Source: Leptospira_A soteropolitanensis (GTDB lineage: Bacteria; Spirochaetota; Leptospiria; Leptospirales; Leptospiraceae). Taken from it: DNA of 64,000 nucleotides. The notes under the pieces are model-generated. The model was given only the letters and a program-made list of their open reading frames with translations, did not search any database and had not been told where the DNA came from. A program made the translations under genes and the position numbers. Below, piece by piece: positions 35,351 to 44,445 of this stretch. The stretch is from the NCBI RefSeq assembly GCF_026151335.1, contig NZ_JAMQPP010000002.1. One strand, written 5' to 3'. Every line of letters begins with the position of its first letter. Positions within the stretch are counted from its first letter, which is position 1.

Positions 35351-35809
35351 ATGAGTAGAGAGCTTCCCAAAAGATTTCGGTCCGTCCGGTATTTTGATCG
35401 AATCAGTTCGGAAATTGCAGATATTGTTCGGAGTGAGATGGAGAAGTTGGGATATCCTGGTTTGACTACTTCCCATTTTGAGATTTTAACATTTCTTTTG
35501 CGTAGTAAAGTTCCGATTAATATGACACAAATTGCCAAAACCATAGAAAAAACAAAACCGACATGTACTGTACTTGTAAATCGTTTGGTGAAAGAAGGCC
35601 TAGTAGAAAGAAATCCTTCTCCGAGTGATGGACGCGAGTGGGCGCTCCTTTTATCAAAGGATGGAAAAAAAATACGAAAGAAGATAGTGACTATCTCTGC
35701 TAAACTTCTTTCGTTACAAACTTGGGGAATTTCAAAGGAAAACGAAGATACTTTATATCCAATCCTCGAAGTGATTTACAAACACATCCGAAATAAAAAA
35801 GATAGTTAA
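35351..35809 (+). CDS. MarR family transcriptional regulator
   Basis: 152 residues from the ATG at 35351 (a TTG lies one codon upstream). The winged-helix core is clear: LTTSHFEILTFLL, MTQIAKTIEKTKPTCTVLVNRLVKEGLVERNPSPSDGREWALLLSKDG, with the DxR wing motif. MarR dimers bind 16-20 base palindromes and respond to small ligands. A GTTAGA-TG-TCTAAC palindrome overlaps the promoter of the nearby enoyl-CoA hydratase family gene and is the natural candidate target. 18 bases separate the two convergent stops. Confidence 0.9.
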   Translation: MSRELPKRFRSVRYFDRISSEIADIVRSEMEKLGYPGLTTSHFEILTFLLRSKVPINMTQIAKTIEKTKPTCTVLVNRLVKEGLVERNPSPSDGREWALLLSKDGKKIRKKIVTISAKLLSLQTWGISKENEDTLYPILEVIYKHIRNKKDS

Positions 35810-35826
35810 AGGATTCTCCGTTTATC

Positions 35827-36585
35827 TTAGGATGTAAAAACTGGTCTTCTTACTTGAACCGAAGCAGAAATTCCTTCTTGGGCATCTTTAGATTGGATAC
35901 TTTGAATAGTTGCTTTTATGTCAGTTTCAATCAGCGATAAAATGTTTTTCTGAACATTTAGAATTCCTAATTTTGTATCCTTCATTGCCGACAAAGAATT
36001 CTTTTTTAGTTTTGTTTGAAGAGATTTTGATTTTTTCTTAACGTCTTCTTCTGTCGCAACAATTTCTTCAAACAAAGAAGGCATTTCTTTTGCTTTAAAA
36101 GCATCACCGAGAAGAACATGGCGTTTAGCAGCATCATATCCAACAGCCTCGCCTAGTAGTGCATAAATAAAAGAAGGAACTTGGATTCCTATTTTTACTT
36201 CAGGTAAACCAAATCGAATATCCTCAGTTGCATAACGGTAATCACAAACAAGTGCAAGCATGGCCCCATATCCTAAAGCATGTCCCGATATCTCTGCAAT
36301 GGTGGGAACAGGAAGTGTAAACAAATCTTTCAGGTTTTCATAAAACAAATTTAAAAAGGGTGCCAGATCTTTGGAGAGATCCATTGTGCTGACTGTTGTA
36401 AGATCTAATCCGAGTGAAAAACTTCCAGCAGACTCGCTTTTTAAAACAATAGCTTTGGAATTGGATTCTTTTGCAGTATGAATCGCTTTTTTTAGTTCCA
36501 AAAACGATTCGTTGGAAAAGCTGTTCTTGTCGTTAATGCCTAATCGGATAAAACCGATTCCGTCTACTTGTTCAAATGAAATCAT
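35827..36585 (-). CDS. Enoyl-CoA hydratase/isomerase family protein
   Basis: 252 residues of the crotonase fold: SAGSFSLGLDL (oxyanion loop 1), ISGHALGYGAMLALVCDYR (CoA-binding and second oxyanion segment) and FGLPEVKIG, whose glutamate corresponds to E144 of rat hydratase. The second catalytic glutamate (E164 in rat) falls on AAKRHVLLG and appears to be arginine, which points to an isomerase or another crotonase activity rather than a classic hydratase. GAGGA precedes the ATG. Probably controlled by the adjacent MarR protein. Confidence 0.85.
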   Translation of the reverse strand: MISFEQVDGIGFIRLGINDKNSFSNESFLELKKAIHTAKESNSKAIVLKSESAGSFSLGLDLTTVSTMDLSKDLAPFLNLFYENLKDLFTLPVPTIAEISGHALGYGAMLALVCDYRYATEDIRFGLPEVKIGIQVPSFIYALLGEAVGYDAAKRHVLLGDAFKAKEMPSLFEEIVATEEDVKKKSKSLQTKLKKNSLSAMKDTKLGILNVQKNILSLIETDIKATIQSIQSKDAQEGISASVQVRRPVFTS

Positions 36586-36603
36586 TGGAATCCTCAGAAA
36601 ATG

Positions 36604-36617
36604 GTTAGATGTCTAAC
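36604..36617. promoter_or_regulatory. Palindromic operator (likely MarR site)
   Basis: GTTAGA-TG-TCTAAC, perfect 6-base arms. It overlaps the 3' end of the predicted -10 and the start region of the enoyl-CoA hydratase family gene, and a MarR gene is 800 bases away. Assignment to that regulator is inference from placement. Confidence 0.5.
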
Positions 36618-36644
36618 TAATAAAACAGGCATAAAAACAGGCAA
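36617..36644 (-). promoter_or_regulatory. Likely promoter of the enoyl-CoA hydratase family gene
   Basis: Minus strand: TTGCCT (36644-36639), 16-base spacer, TATTAG (36622-36617). Both hexamers match 4 of 6 bases. The palindromic operator begins at the last base of the -10. Confidence 0.45.
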
Positions 36645-36659
36645 GATTTATTTTGTTAA

Positions 36660-37838
36660 TTAGGAATTTAATAGGTAGGTTCTAATCACTTCTTTCATTA
36701 CCGAAAGACCAATGGGCAGGGCATCTTCATCAAAATCAAAAAAAGAACTGTGGTGGGAATGGATATAACCCTTGGCCTCGTTCCTAGAACCAATAAAAAA
36801 ATAACAACCTGGGCGTTCCAAAAGAAAGGCAGAAAAATCTTCTCCTCCCATAGTTCTCGTGTTTTCTTCTGTCAGGCAGTTCTCACCAAGAACATTCTTT
36901 GCTGCAGTTCGAACGATATCCGCCATTTTGGGGTCATTGATGGTTGGTTTGTCGATTCGATTGTATTCAAAATCAACTTTTGCACCAAATCCAGCGGCAA
37001 TTTGGTTCACGAGAGATTCCATTCGTTTGGGTATCATCTCATAAACAGATTTGGAATAAGTGCGAACTGTTCCATGAAGGATTGCTGTTTCCGGGATGAC
37101 ATTGAAGGCATTTCCTGAATGGAAAGAACCGACAGTTACAACGCAAGGTTCTAAAGGATCGACATTTCGAGAGACTAAGGTCTGTAAGGCTGTCACTAAA
37201 TGGGATCCGACTACAATTGGATCGACCGTGTGTTGGGGGATGGCTCCGTGGCCAGAAGTACCTTTGACTGTAATTTTAAATTCATCAACGGAAGCCATCA
37301 TGGTTCCGTTGACGACTCCCACTTTCCCTAGATCAATGTGATTCCAGACATGGAGGGCAAATACAGAATCTACTTGGTATCTGTCTAAAATTCCTGAGGC
37401 AATCATTCGGTCTGCTCCAGATCCACCTTCTTCTGCGGGTTGGAAACAAAGAAGAACTCTACCACACGGGACAAATTCTTTGAACGAAGATTTTAACTCC
37501 GAAGAGAGTGCCATAAGGATACTTGTGTGACCATCATGACCACAAGCGTGCATCTTCCCGGGGTTTTTACTTTTATATTCGTGATGATTTTCTTCGTGAA
37601 TCGGAAGGGCATCCATATCCGCTCGGACGAGGATGGTTTTCCCAGGAATCCCCGAATCAAATAAAGCCACAAGACCTGTTTCTGCAATCCCTGATTCCAC
37701 TTGAAAACCTAAGGATTCTAAATGTGCCTGCACAAAAGAGGCAGTTTCCTTTTCTTCATATTTGAGTTCTGGAAACTGGTGAAAGGTTCGTCTATACCGA
37801 ACCATTTCCTCTTTTCTATTAGAAGGATAAACTTTCAT
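36660..37838 (-). CDS. M20 family amidohydrolase (hippurate hydrolase-like)
   Basis: 392 residues with metal-site motifs: RADMDALPI, HACGHDGHTSIL, QPAEEGGSGADRM and the C-terminal MGGEDFSAFL. The insertion domain carries SGHGAIPQ, where the histidine contacts the substrate in M20D enzymes. Such proteins cleave N-acyl amino acids (hippurate, N-acetyl-amino acids, IAA-amino acids) with two zinc or manganese ions. No signal peptide, so cytoplasmic. It overlaps tolC by 4 bases (ATGA), an unusual pairing that may reflect shared export or detoxification. Confidence 0.9.
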   Translation of the reverse strand: MKVYPSNRKEEMVRYRRTFHQFPELKYEEKETASFVQAHLESLGFQVESGIAETGLVALFDSGIPGKTILVRADMDALPIHEENHHEYKSKNPGKMHACGHDGHTSILMALSSELKSSFKEFVPCGRVLLCFQPAEEGGSGADRMIASGILDRYQVDSVFALHVWNHIDLGKVGVVNGTMMASVDEFKITVKGTSGHGAIPQHTVDPIVVGSHLVTALQTLVSRNVDPLEPCVVTVGSFHSGNAFNVIPETAILHGTVRTYSKSVYEMIPKRMESLVNQIAAGFGAKVDFEYNRIDKPTINDPKMADIVRTAAKNVLGENCLTEENTRTMGGEDFSAFLLERPGCYFFIGSRNEAKGYIHSHHSSFFDFDEDALPIGLSVMKEVIRTYLLNS

Positions 37839-39529
37839 AATTTATCAGTTTCTTGTTTTGCTCTTTTTTCAACTGCTTCTAAGATGGAATACAAATCGAG
37901 TCCGTACTTTTCAAAAAGTGAGTTTTTTGCCAGTTCATAACGTACTAAATTGATATTAAAATTGATCTTTGCTTGTGTAACAGCAAGTTCTGCGTTTGCC
38001 AAACTATCTAAAGCATTCTTTACGTTAACAGCAGTATAACGACCTTGTCGAAAACGTTCCATCAGTCCATTGTAAAAAATCTCTGTTTCTTTCCGTGTTT
38101 TGACTAAGTCTTTGAGTAGAGCATGACTTGAAATCAATGCTTCATATCGATTGTCTATTTCCTGAGAGATTTCTTGTTCTAGGTTTTGGATTTTTAGCTC
38201 ATTTAATTTGAGATTTGTTTCCGCATCGCGAATTCCTGCTTTGATTCCTAAATCCCAAAGTGGGTAAGACATTTTTAATTCTGCTAAAATTTGTGGGTAG
38301 TTTAAAGAAGTGATACCTCTTTGTCTTGCGATAAAGTTCTCTTGTGGGGAAAGAAAATTCTGCCCAAGGGAACCATACGTTAAGGTTGCAAGTAAAGACG
38401 GATCATCCTCGGCAAGAGCGGTGTTTAATGCCAGTTTTGCAATTTCTCTTTCTCTTTTTAAGATAAGATAGTCTGTTCTACGAGAAAGAGCATATTCTTT
38501 GTCTGCTTTTAAATTGATTCCTGTTGGCAGAGTTTCACTTAAATCAGTGACTCCTTCAATTGATGATTTTGTATCAACATTCAAAATTCGAATTAAATTT
38601 CTTTCTGCTTCGATTCGATCGACTTTTGCTTTTTCTAATAGAGATTGAGTTTTGAGGTAGGCCTGATTCCATTGATTGACTTCAAATCCTTCGGAAAGCC
38701 CAAGACCAGTTTTACGCAAGGTCAGACGACGAATCTCCTCCGTATTTTTGGAAACCTTTTCATAAGTGGCAATTTGCGAATCTACTATGCTTAAGGACCA
38801 GTAATCCACCAAAATCTTTACAACAAGTTGGGTAAGAATGTTTATATAATTTTCACGAACTAGTAAAGTTTGGTTTTTTAGAAGTTTTTCCTTATCTTCT
38901 TCGTTTTTTCCAAATCCGTATTTGAGTAATTCTTGCGAAAGAGTGACGGAGAGTGCTCCCGTATACATAGGTGGCGCTGCCAGTAAACTTCCGAAGGCTG
39001 CTGTTTGGGCATTAGGATTTTCAAAGGCGTTTACATCATAACGGATGGTGCTGATTTCCGATTTAAAATAAGTCCCTGTTTTGAATTGTTTTTCAATTCC
39101 TGCAGAGATTTTATCCTGGGACCGGATCGTTCCCGCAAAGATGTTGTTTCGGTTTTCTGGAAATAGTTGTTTGGAGGACTGAATACTGGCCAAAGCTTTC
39201 CAAGTATACTTGGATTCATTTTTCCATTCAGGACTATCTGCTTTTACAATCTCTAACTTCGCGTTTTGAACAATAGTATTGTTCTCGATGACTTGTTCAA
39301 TGGCTTGTGAAATGGTAAGTCGCAGTTTTTTCGGACTGTTTCCTTGTTCAAGGAATTCCGGAACTGTATTGCCATTTTCCCATTGGGAAAGCTGCATTCG
39401 TTTTACATCCTCATCAAAATCAGAATCCGCAAAAATAGGGACGCTGAGTAAACTTAAAGATATTAACCAACTGGTCAACTTTCGAGGATTTATGAAAAAT
39501 CCTGGGGTTGTTAAAATATTATGATTCAA
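37835..39529 (-). CDS. TolC family outer membrane efflux protein
   Basis: About 564 residues from the TTG at 39529, which has AAGAAG upstream and puts a normal signal peptide (basic PRK then LTSWLISLSLLSVPIFA) near the N-terminus; a TTG at 39583 is the other option. The body is two long coiled-coil repeats of the outer-membrane efflux family, each with the regular alternation seen in TolC (for example YEKVSKNTEEIRRLTLRKTGLGLSEGFEV shortened by heptads). TolC trimers form channels across the outer membrane and periplasm. No inner-membrane pump gene is in the same operon here. Confidence 0.85.
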   Translation of the reverse strand: MNHNILTTPGFFINPRKLTSWLISLSLLSVPIFADSDFDEDVKRMQLSQWENGNTVPEFLEQGNSPKKLRLTISQAIEQVIENNTIVQNAKLEIVKADSPEWKNESKYTWKALASIQSSKQLFPENRNNIFAGTIRSQDKISAGIEKQFKTGTYFKSEISTIRYDVNAFENPNAQTAAFGSLLAAPPMYTGALSVTLSQELLKYGFGKNEEDKEKLLKNQTLLVRENYINILTQLVVKILVDYWSLSIVDSQIATYEKVSKNTEEIRRLTLRKTGLGLSEGFEVNQWNQAYLKTQSLLEKAKVDRIEAERNLIRILNVDTKSSIEGVTDLSETLPTGINLKADKEYALSRRTDYLILKREREIAKLALNTALAEDDPSLLATLTYGSLGQNFLSPQENFIARQRGITSLNYPQILAELKMSYPLWDLGIKAGIRDAETNLKLNELKIQNLEQEISQEIDNRYEALISSHALLKDLVKTRKETEIFYNGLMERFRQGRYTAVNVKNALDSLANAELAVTQAKINFNINLVRYELAKNSLFEKYGLDLYSILEAVEKRAKQETDKL

Positions 39530-39611
39530 TGGAAACTTCTTAAACCCCTTACACAGACAAGATGAAAAAATCAATGTTGTCAATCAACCTAAAATGTAAA
39601 ATACTACGTAG

Positions 39612-39627
39612 AGAAACGATCGTTTCT
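39612..39627. promoter_or_regulatory. 16-base perfect palindrome between divergent genes
   Basis: AGAAACGATCGTTTCT lies 11 bases before the DUF255 start and about 80 bases upstream of the tolC start. No T-run follows it, so it is not a terminator. Its form fits a TetR-type or similar dimeric operator. No candidate regulator gene is next to it. Confidence 0.45.
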
Positions 39628-39638
39628 GGGAGTGCATT

Positions 39639-41711
39639 GTGGCAAATATGTCGAAAAAACCGAATCGTTTGGTTCATGAGAAAAGTCCTTATCTGTTACA
39701 ACATGCACACAATCCCGTAGATTGGTTTCCTTGGGGAATGGAAGCTTTCGAAAAAGCCCAAAAAGAGGATAAAATCATCCTTTTGTCCATTGGTTATTCT
39801 ACCTGCCACTGGTGCCATGTGATGGAGCGTGAATCGTTTGAGGATGATTCCACAGCAGAAGTTTTAAACCGTGATTTCGTATGCATCAAGTTAGACAGAG
39901 AAGAACGTCCAGACATAGATAAAATTTATATGGATGCACTCCATGCGATGGGCACCCAAGGCGGTTGGCCACTCAATTTGTTTCTTACACCCACAAAGGA
40001 ACCGATTCTTGGAGGAACTTATTTTCCTCCTGAAAACCGCTACGGAAAACGAAGTTTCAAAGAGGTGTTACGGTTAGTTTCAGAGGCATGGAAAAATCAA
40101 AGAGAAGAATTGCTGACAGCCGCATCGGATTTGACACAATATTTGCGAGAAAATGAAACAAGACCAAATGAAGGTAAAGTTCCCGGCAAAGAGATCATCG
40201 AAAAAAACTTTGAACGATATCTCCAAGTTTACGATAAAGAATTTTTTGGCTTCAAAACAAATTCGGTAAATAAGTTTCCTCCAAGTATGGCCCTCCGTTT
40301 CCTTACGGAATTTTATTTATTAAAAAAAGAACCCCGTGCCCTTGAGATGGCCTTTAATACAGCATATGCTATGAAGTTTGGTGGGATTTATGACCAGGTT
40401 GGCGGCGGAATTTGCCGCTATGCAACAGACCATGAATGGTTAGTTCCGCATTTTGAAAAAATGTTATATGATAATTCTCTTTTTGTAGAGGCACTTTCTG
40501 TATTGTATAGAGCAACGGGGGAAGTTTTTTTTCTAGATGTCATTCGAGAGATTGTCAGTTACATCCGAAGGGATATGACTTTAGAATCGGGTGGGATTGC
40601 CAGTGCTGAAGATGCAGACTCAGAGGGAGAAGAAGGAAAGTTTTATCTCTGGAATCATTCTGAATTTAATCAAATCGTTTCGGAAGAAGATATCCAAGGA
40701 TTTTGGAATGTCACAGAAGAAGGGAACTTCGAACACAAAAACATCTTAAATGTTTATTGGAGGGGGAAAAATCCTTACATTGAAGGAATCCATTTAACAC
40801 AAGAGTTTTCTGAAAAATTGGAGAAAGCAAAAGATAGGTTATTAACTCATCGCAGAAATAGAATTCGTCCTCTCCGAGATGATAAAATTTTGACTTCTTG
40901 GAACTGTCTTTGGATCAGAGCCCTTTTGAATGCTTATGAAGTTTCAGGAGAATATGAATATCTAAACGATGCCAAAAAAAATTATCAGTTTATCTGTAAA
41001 GAATTAGTAAGTTCCGATGGCTCAATATTGCGAAGGTTTCGAGAAGGGGAAGCTAAATATTTTGGAACTCTTCCTGATTATGCTGAATTCATCTGGGTTT
41101 CTTTTAAACTTTTCCAGTTGGAGGAGGATATGGAAGCCTATCAAATCGGAATAAAATCTTTAGAATATTTAATTTCTAATTTTGAATCTAAGGTTGGCCC
41201 TTTTTACGAATCTTTTCATGGTAATGAGGATTTGATTGTACGTACCATTGAAGGATATGATGGAGTAGAGCCTTCCGGTAATTCCACCATCTTACATTTG
41301 TTTCATCTTCTTCATTTTTGGGGTTTTAACAAATGGAATCTCGGAAAAAAAGCGGATTTGATTTTTGCTTACTTTTTGCCGGAACTAACTCAAAACTCTT
41401 TAAGTTATCCCTCGATGATTTCGGCATTCCAAAAATTCCAATACCCATCCAAAGAAGTTCTTGTCGTTTATAGAGATAAAGAAGCATTAGAAATACAAAC
41501 AATAAAAACTAAATTAGCATCACTAAAAGATCCTAACTTAGTATGGTTGGTTATCGAGGAATCTAAAGCAAAGGCTTTGACGAAAGAGCTCGAACTCTTA
41601 AGTGGAAGAGGCGCTGGTTCCTCCGGTATTTTATACTATGTTTGTCGCAATTTTTCTTGTGAATTACCGAAAGACAACTGGGAAGAAACTCTTACTCTTA
41701 TACAACAATAG
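39639..41711 (+). CDS. DUF255 (SSP411/YyaL-type) thioredoxin-like and six-hairpin protein
   Basis: 690 residues. The N-terminal thioredoxin-like part (about 1-165) holds the family motifs HNPVDWFPWG, YSTCHWCHVM, EERPDID and GGWPLNLFLTP; the CHWC pair matches the thioredoxin CxxC position. The remainder is an alpha/alpha-barrel like glycosidases and N-acylglucosamine epimerase (YDQVGGGICRYATD, PHFEKMLYDN). It is conserved from bacteria to human SPATA20; the function is not settled. The GTG at 39639 has GGGAG at good spacing; an ATG lies three codons in. Confidence 0.9.
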   Translation: MANMSKKPNRLVHEKSPYLLQHAHNPVDWFPWGMEAFEKAQKEDKIILLSIGYSTCHWCHVMERESFEDDSTAEVLNRDFVCIKLDREERPDIDKIYMDALHAMGTQGGWPLNLFLTPTKEPILGGTYFPPENRYGKRSFKEVLRLVSEAWKNQREELLTAASDLTQYLRENETRPNEGKVPGKEIIEKNFERYLQVYDKEFFGFKTNSVNKFPPSMALRFLTEFYLLKKEPRALEMAFNTAYAMKFGGIYDQVGGGICRYATDHEWLVPHFEKMLYDNSLFVEALSVLYRATGEVFFLDVIREIVSYIRRDMTLESGGIASAEDADSEGEEGKFYLWNHSEFNQIVSEEDIQGFWNVTEEGNFEHKNILNVYWRGKNPYIEGIHLTQEFSEKLEKAKDRLLTHRRNRIRPLRDDKILTSWNCLWIRALLNAYEVSGEYEYLNDAKKNYQFICKELVSSDGSILRRFREGEAKYFGTLPDYAEFIWVSFKLFQLEEDMEAYQIGIKSLEYLISNFESKVGPFYESFHGNEDLIVRTIEGYDGVEPSGNSTILHLFHLLHFWGFNKWNLGKKADLIFAYFLPELTQNSLSYPSMISAFQKFQYPSKEVLVVYRDKEALEIQTIKTKLASLKDPNLVWLVIEESKAKALTKELELLSGRGAGSSGILYYVCRNFSCELPKDNWEETLTLIQQ

Positions 41712-42063
41712 GAGTAGCGTCCCCCCAAAGTCTATCTAACGAATAGTAGGTTCTCATTTCATCAGTCATGATATGTACGCAAATTTCACCATAATCCAAA
41801 AGAATCCAACCTGTCGCATCTTTTGGAAGATCGGCAAGATTTTGTCTCTTCACAGCAAGTTTTAGCGGTTTCATGTATTTATCAATATCTTTGGCACAAG
41901 ATCTTCCTTGTGTTTCTGTTTTGACAGTGGCTAATACAAAGATAGATAAATAACTGTGAACATCTTTTAGATCCAAAAACTGTATGTTCTCACACTTCTT
42001 GTCAATTAACGTCTGTTTAATTTTTTTTAGATGGTCTAATGTTTCGGCACTTATATTTGGCAT
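41698..42063 (-). CDS. rsfS: Ribosome silencing factor RsfS
   Basis: 121 residues with the RsfS/Iojap core: FVLATVKTETQGRSCAKDI, GWILLDYGEICVHIM and a closing YYSLDRLWGDA. RsfS binds uL14 on the 50S subunit and blocks subunit joining during starvation. It is the last gene of the long minus-strand run from obgE and starts immediately after the LCP-like stop, as in many bacteria. The last 14 bases overlap the convergent DUF255 gene. Confidence 0.93.
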   Translation of the reverse strand: MPNISAETLDHLKKIKQTLIDKKCENIQFLDLKDVHSYLSIFVLATVKTETQGRSCAKDIDKYMKPLKLAVKRQNLADLPKDATGWILLDYGEICVHIMTDEMRTYYSLDRLWGDATPIVV

Positions 42064-42064
42064 T

Positions 42065-43222
42065 TTAGTCCTTGGAATTTTGAAAATCTTCTCCGAGGAT
42101 CACAGTGGCATCAAGTCCCAGATCTTTCCGAAGTGCGAAGAAAACCCTTCGACCCTGGAAGGTATCCGAGATAAGATCAGTGTACTGCGTATTTCCTGAG
42201 CGATTTAAGATGATACTGGATTTAAAACTAGAATCCCAAGCATTGTCAACGGAGAGAACTTTCAGACCCTTATCATTCAGAAGCACCTTACCGTATCTGG
42301 CAAGTCCATTTTTTGGCGTTCCATTGAGTACTTCAATTCTGGCCCTTTCGCCTTCACTGAAAGACAGAGAGCGAAGTTCACTGGCAAATTTATGAAAAGC
42401 GACCTTTACTGTTTCTTCGTTAGCTTTTAAGACCTCATCTCGCAATTTAGGTCGACCCATCGGTTCTCCTGGAACTTCGGAAACACCAAAATGAATTTTT
42501 TCTTTTTTTAGAAATTCGATAAAAGTTTCCCATTCCTTAATAGATAAGTTGGTCGTCATCTGAGAATGTAAATAGGCAACTCGTTGTTTTCCTAGTAAGT
42601 CTTTTTTTTCATGAATGGCCTCAAGCACAGTTAAAAAAACTGTTTCTTGTATCTCCAAACGACGGATATAGGATATCATTGATTCATCTGCAAGAGAACT
42701 CATCCAATCAAAAGTATCTTCACCATCTAGAACATATGTCTGTTTGTTCCTTGCGTAATTTTTTGTTATGTGAAGAGACTTTGGTTCAAAAAATAGGTTT
42801 AATCCACCAAGTAAATTAATGGAATTTTGGAATTGTTCTTTGGTCCAAACAATTTTAAACGGTATACTCGAATCCAAAGTGTCTTCTAAAACAGATTCCA
42901 CATACGAAGGTGCAGAACTTCCTTTCTCTTTGAGTGACTTGTCTCCATCATCAAAACTGGTTTTGGGATTTACGAAGAAGAGAGCAGCTTTTTTTTCATT
43001 CGGATAAAATTCTGCATAGAGAGAAAAAAGATATTCATCCTTATCTCCAAGTACAGAAAAAAGAATGGGAAGGCGTTTGCTTTGGGAAAATTTTTGATCT
43101 AATGAAAAACCTCCCTTGGAACGTAATACTAAAAATAATAAAGCAAAAAGAAAGAAGGCCCCTGCCGCAATGAGAAGGGTTTTGGCTGGGATTGGCTGTT
43201 TTTTTGGAGCTTCACGTAACAT
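42065..43222 (-). CDS. LCP/LytR_C-type membrane protein with degenerate LCP domain
   Basis: 385 residues with one transmembrane helix (about 14-36), a region where LytR-CpsA-Psr domains sit (about 45-270), and a C-terminal LytR_C domain (about 290-380: IEVLNGTPKNGLARYGKVLL, VFFALRKDLGLDATVILG). The LCP-like part lacks the usual catalytic arginines and the RSDT/IPRDT motifs. Canonical LCP enzymes attach polymers to peptidoglycan. The gene position between yqeK and rsfS is the same as in other bacteria, which supports the relation. Confidence 0.72.
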   Translation of the reverse strand: MLREAPKKQPIPAKTLLIAAGAFFLFALLFLVLRSKGGFSLDQKFSQSKRLPILFSVLGDKDEYLFSLYAEFYPNEKKAALFFVNPKTSFDDGDKSLKEKGSSAPSYVESVLEDTLDSSIPFKIVWTKEQFQNSINLLGGLNLFFEPKSLHITKNYARNKQTYVLDGEDTFDWMSSLADESMISYIRRLEIQETVFLTVLEAIHEKKDLLGKQRVAYLHSQMTTNLSIKEWETFIEFLKKEKIHFGVSEVPGEPMGRPKLRDEVLKANEETVKVAFHKFASELRSLSFSEGERARIEVLNGTPKNGLARYGKVLLNDKGLKVLSVDNAWDSSFKSSIILNRSGNTQYTDLISDTFQGRRVFFALRKDLGLDATVILGEDFQNSKD

Positions 43223-43838
43223 CGATTTGGTTTTCCTTGATCAAATTTGCGGATAGGTTGTACATCTGAAACGTATAGGGATGAATGACTTCTTGTTTTT
43301 CCATTAAAAAGGATATGGTTTGAAAGGCTTTCATAAAAACACCATAATTCAGGTTTTCCATAGTTTTCTCTACCCAAAGAGAAAGTTCTGGTTTACGAAA
43401 TGCATAATCCGAACCCAGAAAATCGGACGCATAAACGATCCTATCCAAAAGTGTTGGAGATTCGTTCCCTAACGTATGAGAAGATATTGCTTTTGTGATT
43501 TCGGGATCAAAGAAGTGGTATTCTTTTTCTAACCATAAGGGTGCAGAATACGCATGTAGGGCTTGGCTTGGAACACCCTTTACATCGAGTGAAAACTCTT
43601 GAAACAGTCCCCAATGGATTTCCAACTTCTTTTGTTTGGTGATGTCGTGGCAAAGTCCAGCAAGATATGCTTTTTTTGGGTTCTCATATCCATGTTTTTT
43701 GGCAAGATCTTCTGCATAATTTGCGACTCTCAGTATATGAGCATAACGAGTTTCTGTAACGTGTTTTGGCACTTCTTCTGAAAAAAATAAAATCCAATCA
43801 TCTAAAGAGTTATTTGATTTCGGAATTTGATTCATCAA
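43212..43838 (-). CDS. yqeK: HD-domain diadenosine tetraphosphatase YqeK
   Basis: 208 residues. The HD metal site is visible: ARYAH-like RYAHILRVANYAEDLA, AGLCHDITKQ and SSHTLG. YqeK hydrolyses Ap4A to two ADP in Firmicutes and other bacteria. It lies between nadD and the LCP-like gene, its conserved neighbours, with overlaps of a few bases on both sides. Starts at one of two adjacent ATG codons. Confidence 0.88.
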   Translation of the reverse strand: MMNQIPKSNNSLDDWILFFSEEVPKHVTETRYAHILRVANYAEDLAKKHGYENPKKAYLAGLCHDITKQKKLEIHWGLFQEFSLDVKGVPSQALHAYSAPLWLEKEYHFFDPEITKAISSHTLGNESPTLLDRIVYASDFLGSDYAFRKPELSLWVEKTMENLNYGVFMKAFQTISFLMEKQEVIHPYTFQMYNLSANLIKENQIDVT

Positions 43839-44443
43839 TTTGAATCTCCTTTGGACGACAAAAACTTGATAGCAAGCTCTCTGGTTTTTGGGAGAAGATA
43901 TTCGGCTGACCTAATTTGATAATGAATTTCACGAATTTCAGTACTACTTGCTGGTAAAATTGTATTTGTCAGTACATTGACCTTAGCATCTGACAAAAAA
44001 TATGGTATAAAAACTTCTTTCGGGTAAGCCGTTTCTCTTCTGACCACAATCATTTCTTTTACAATTTTTATAATTTCCCGGTAGTATTTCCATTTGTCGA
44101 AGTGAATTAAATTGTCCTCGCCCAAAACAAGGGAAAGTTCGGAACTAGGATGAATTTTTTGAAGAGTAAGTAAGCTATCTATCGTGTAACTTGTGTTCTG
44201 TTTTTTTATTTCTTCATCCCAAAGAATGATTTTTTCAGAGAGGAATGGTTCAAATTCAGAGAGACAAAGTTCCCAGATTTCAGAAGAAGTAAACTCTTTT
44301 CCGTTTTCCTTAAAAGGTGAGACGTAGTTAGGGCAGATATAAAGAAGGTCTTCGGGATAAGATTTTGAAATCGTTTCGATCACATGCCTGTGGCCAATGT
44401 GAGGTGGATTAAAACTTCCTCCAAAAAACAGAACTTCTTCCAT
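43835..44443 (-). CDS. nadD: Nicotinate-nucleotide adenylyltransferase
   Basis: 202 residues with FFGGSFNPPHIGHRHVI, the nucleotidyltransferase GxFxPxHxGH motif, and the C-terminal PASSTEIREI element that substitutes for ISSTxIR. It makes NaAD from NaMN and ATP in NAD synthesis. It begins 2 bases after proA and overlaps yqeK, in the order found in many bacteria. Confidence 0.93.
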   Translation of the reverse strand: MEEVLFFGGSFNPPHIGHRHVIETISKSYPEDLLYICPNYVSPFKENGKEFTSSEIWELCLSEFEPFLSEKIILWDEEIKKQNTSYTIDSLLTLQKIHPSSELSLVLGEDNLIHFDKWKYYREIIKIVKEMIVVRRETAYPKEVFIPYFLSDAKVNVLTNTILPASSTEIREIHYQIRSAEYLLPKTRELAIKFLSSKGDSN

Positions 44444-44445
44444 TT

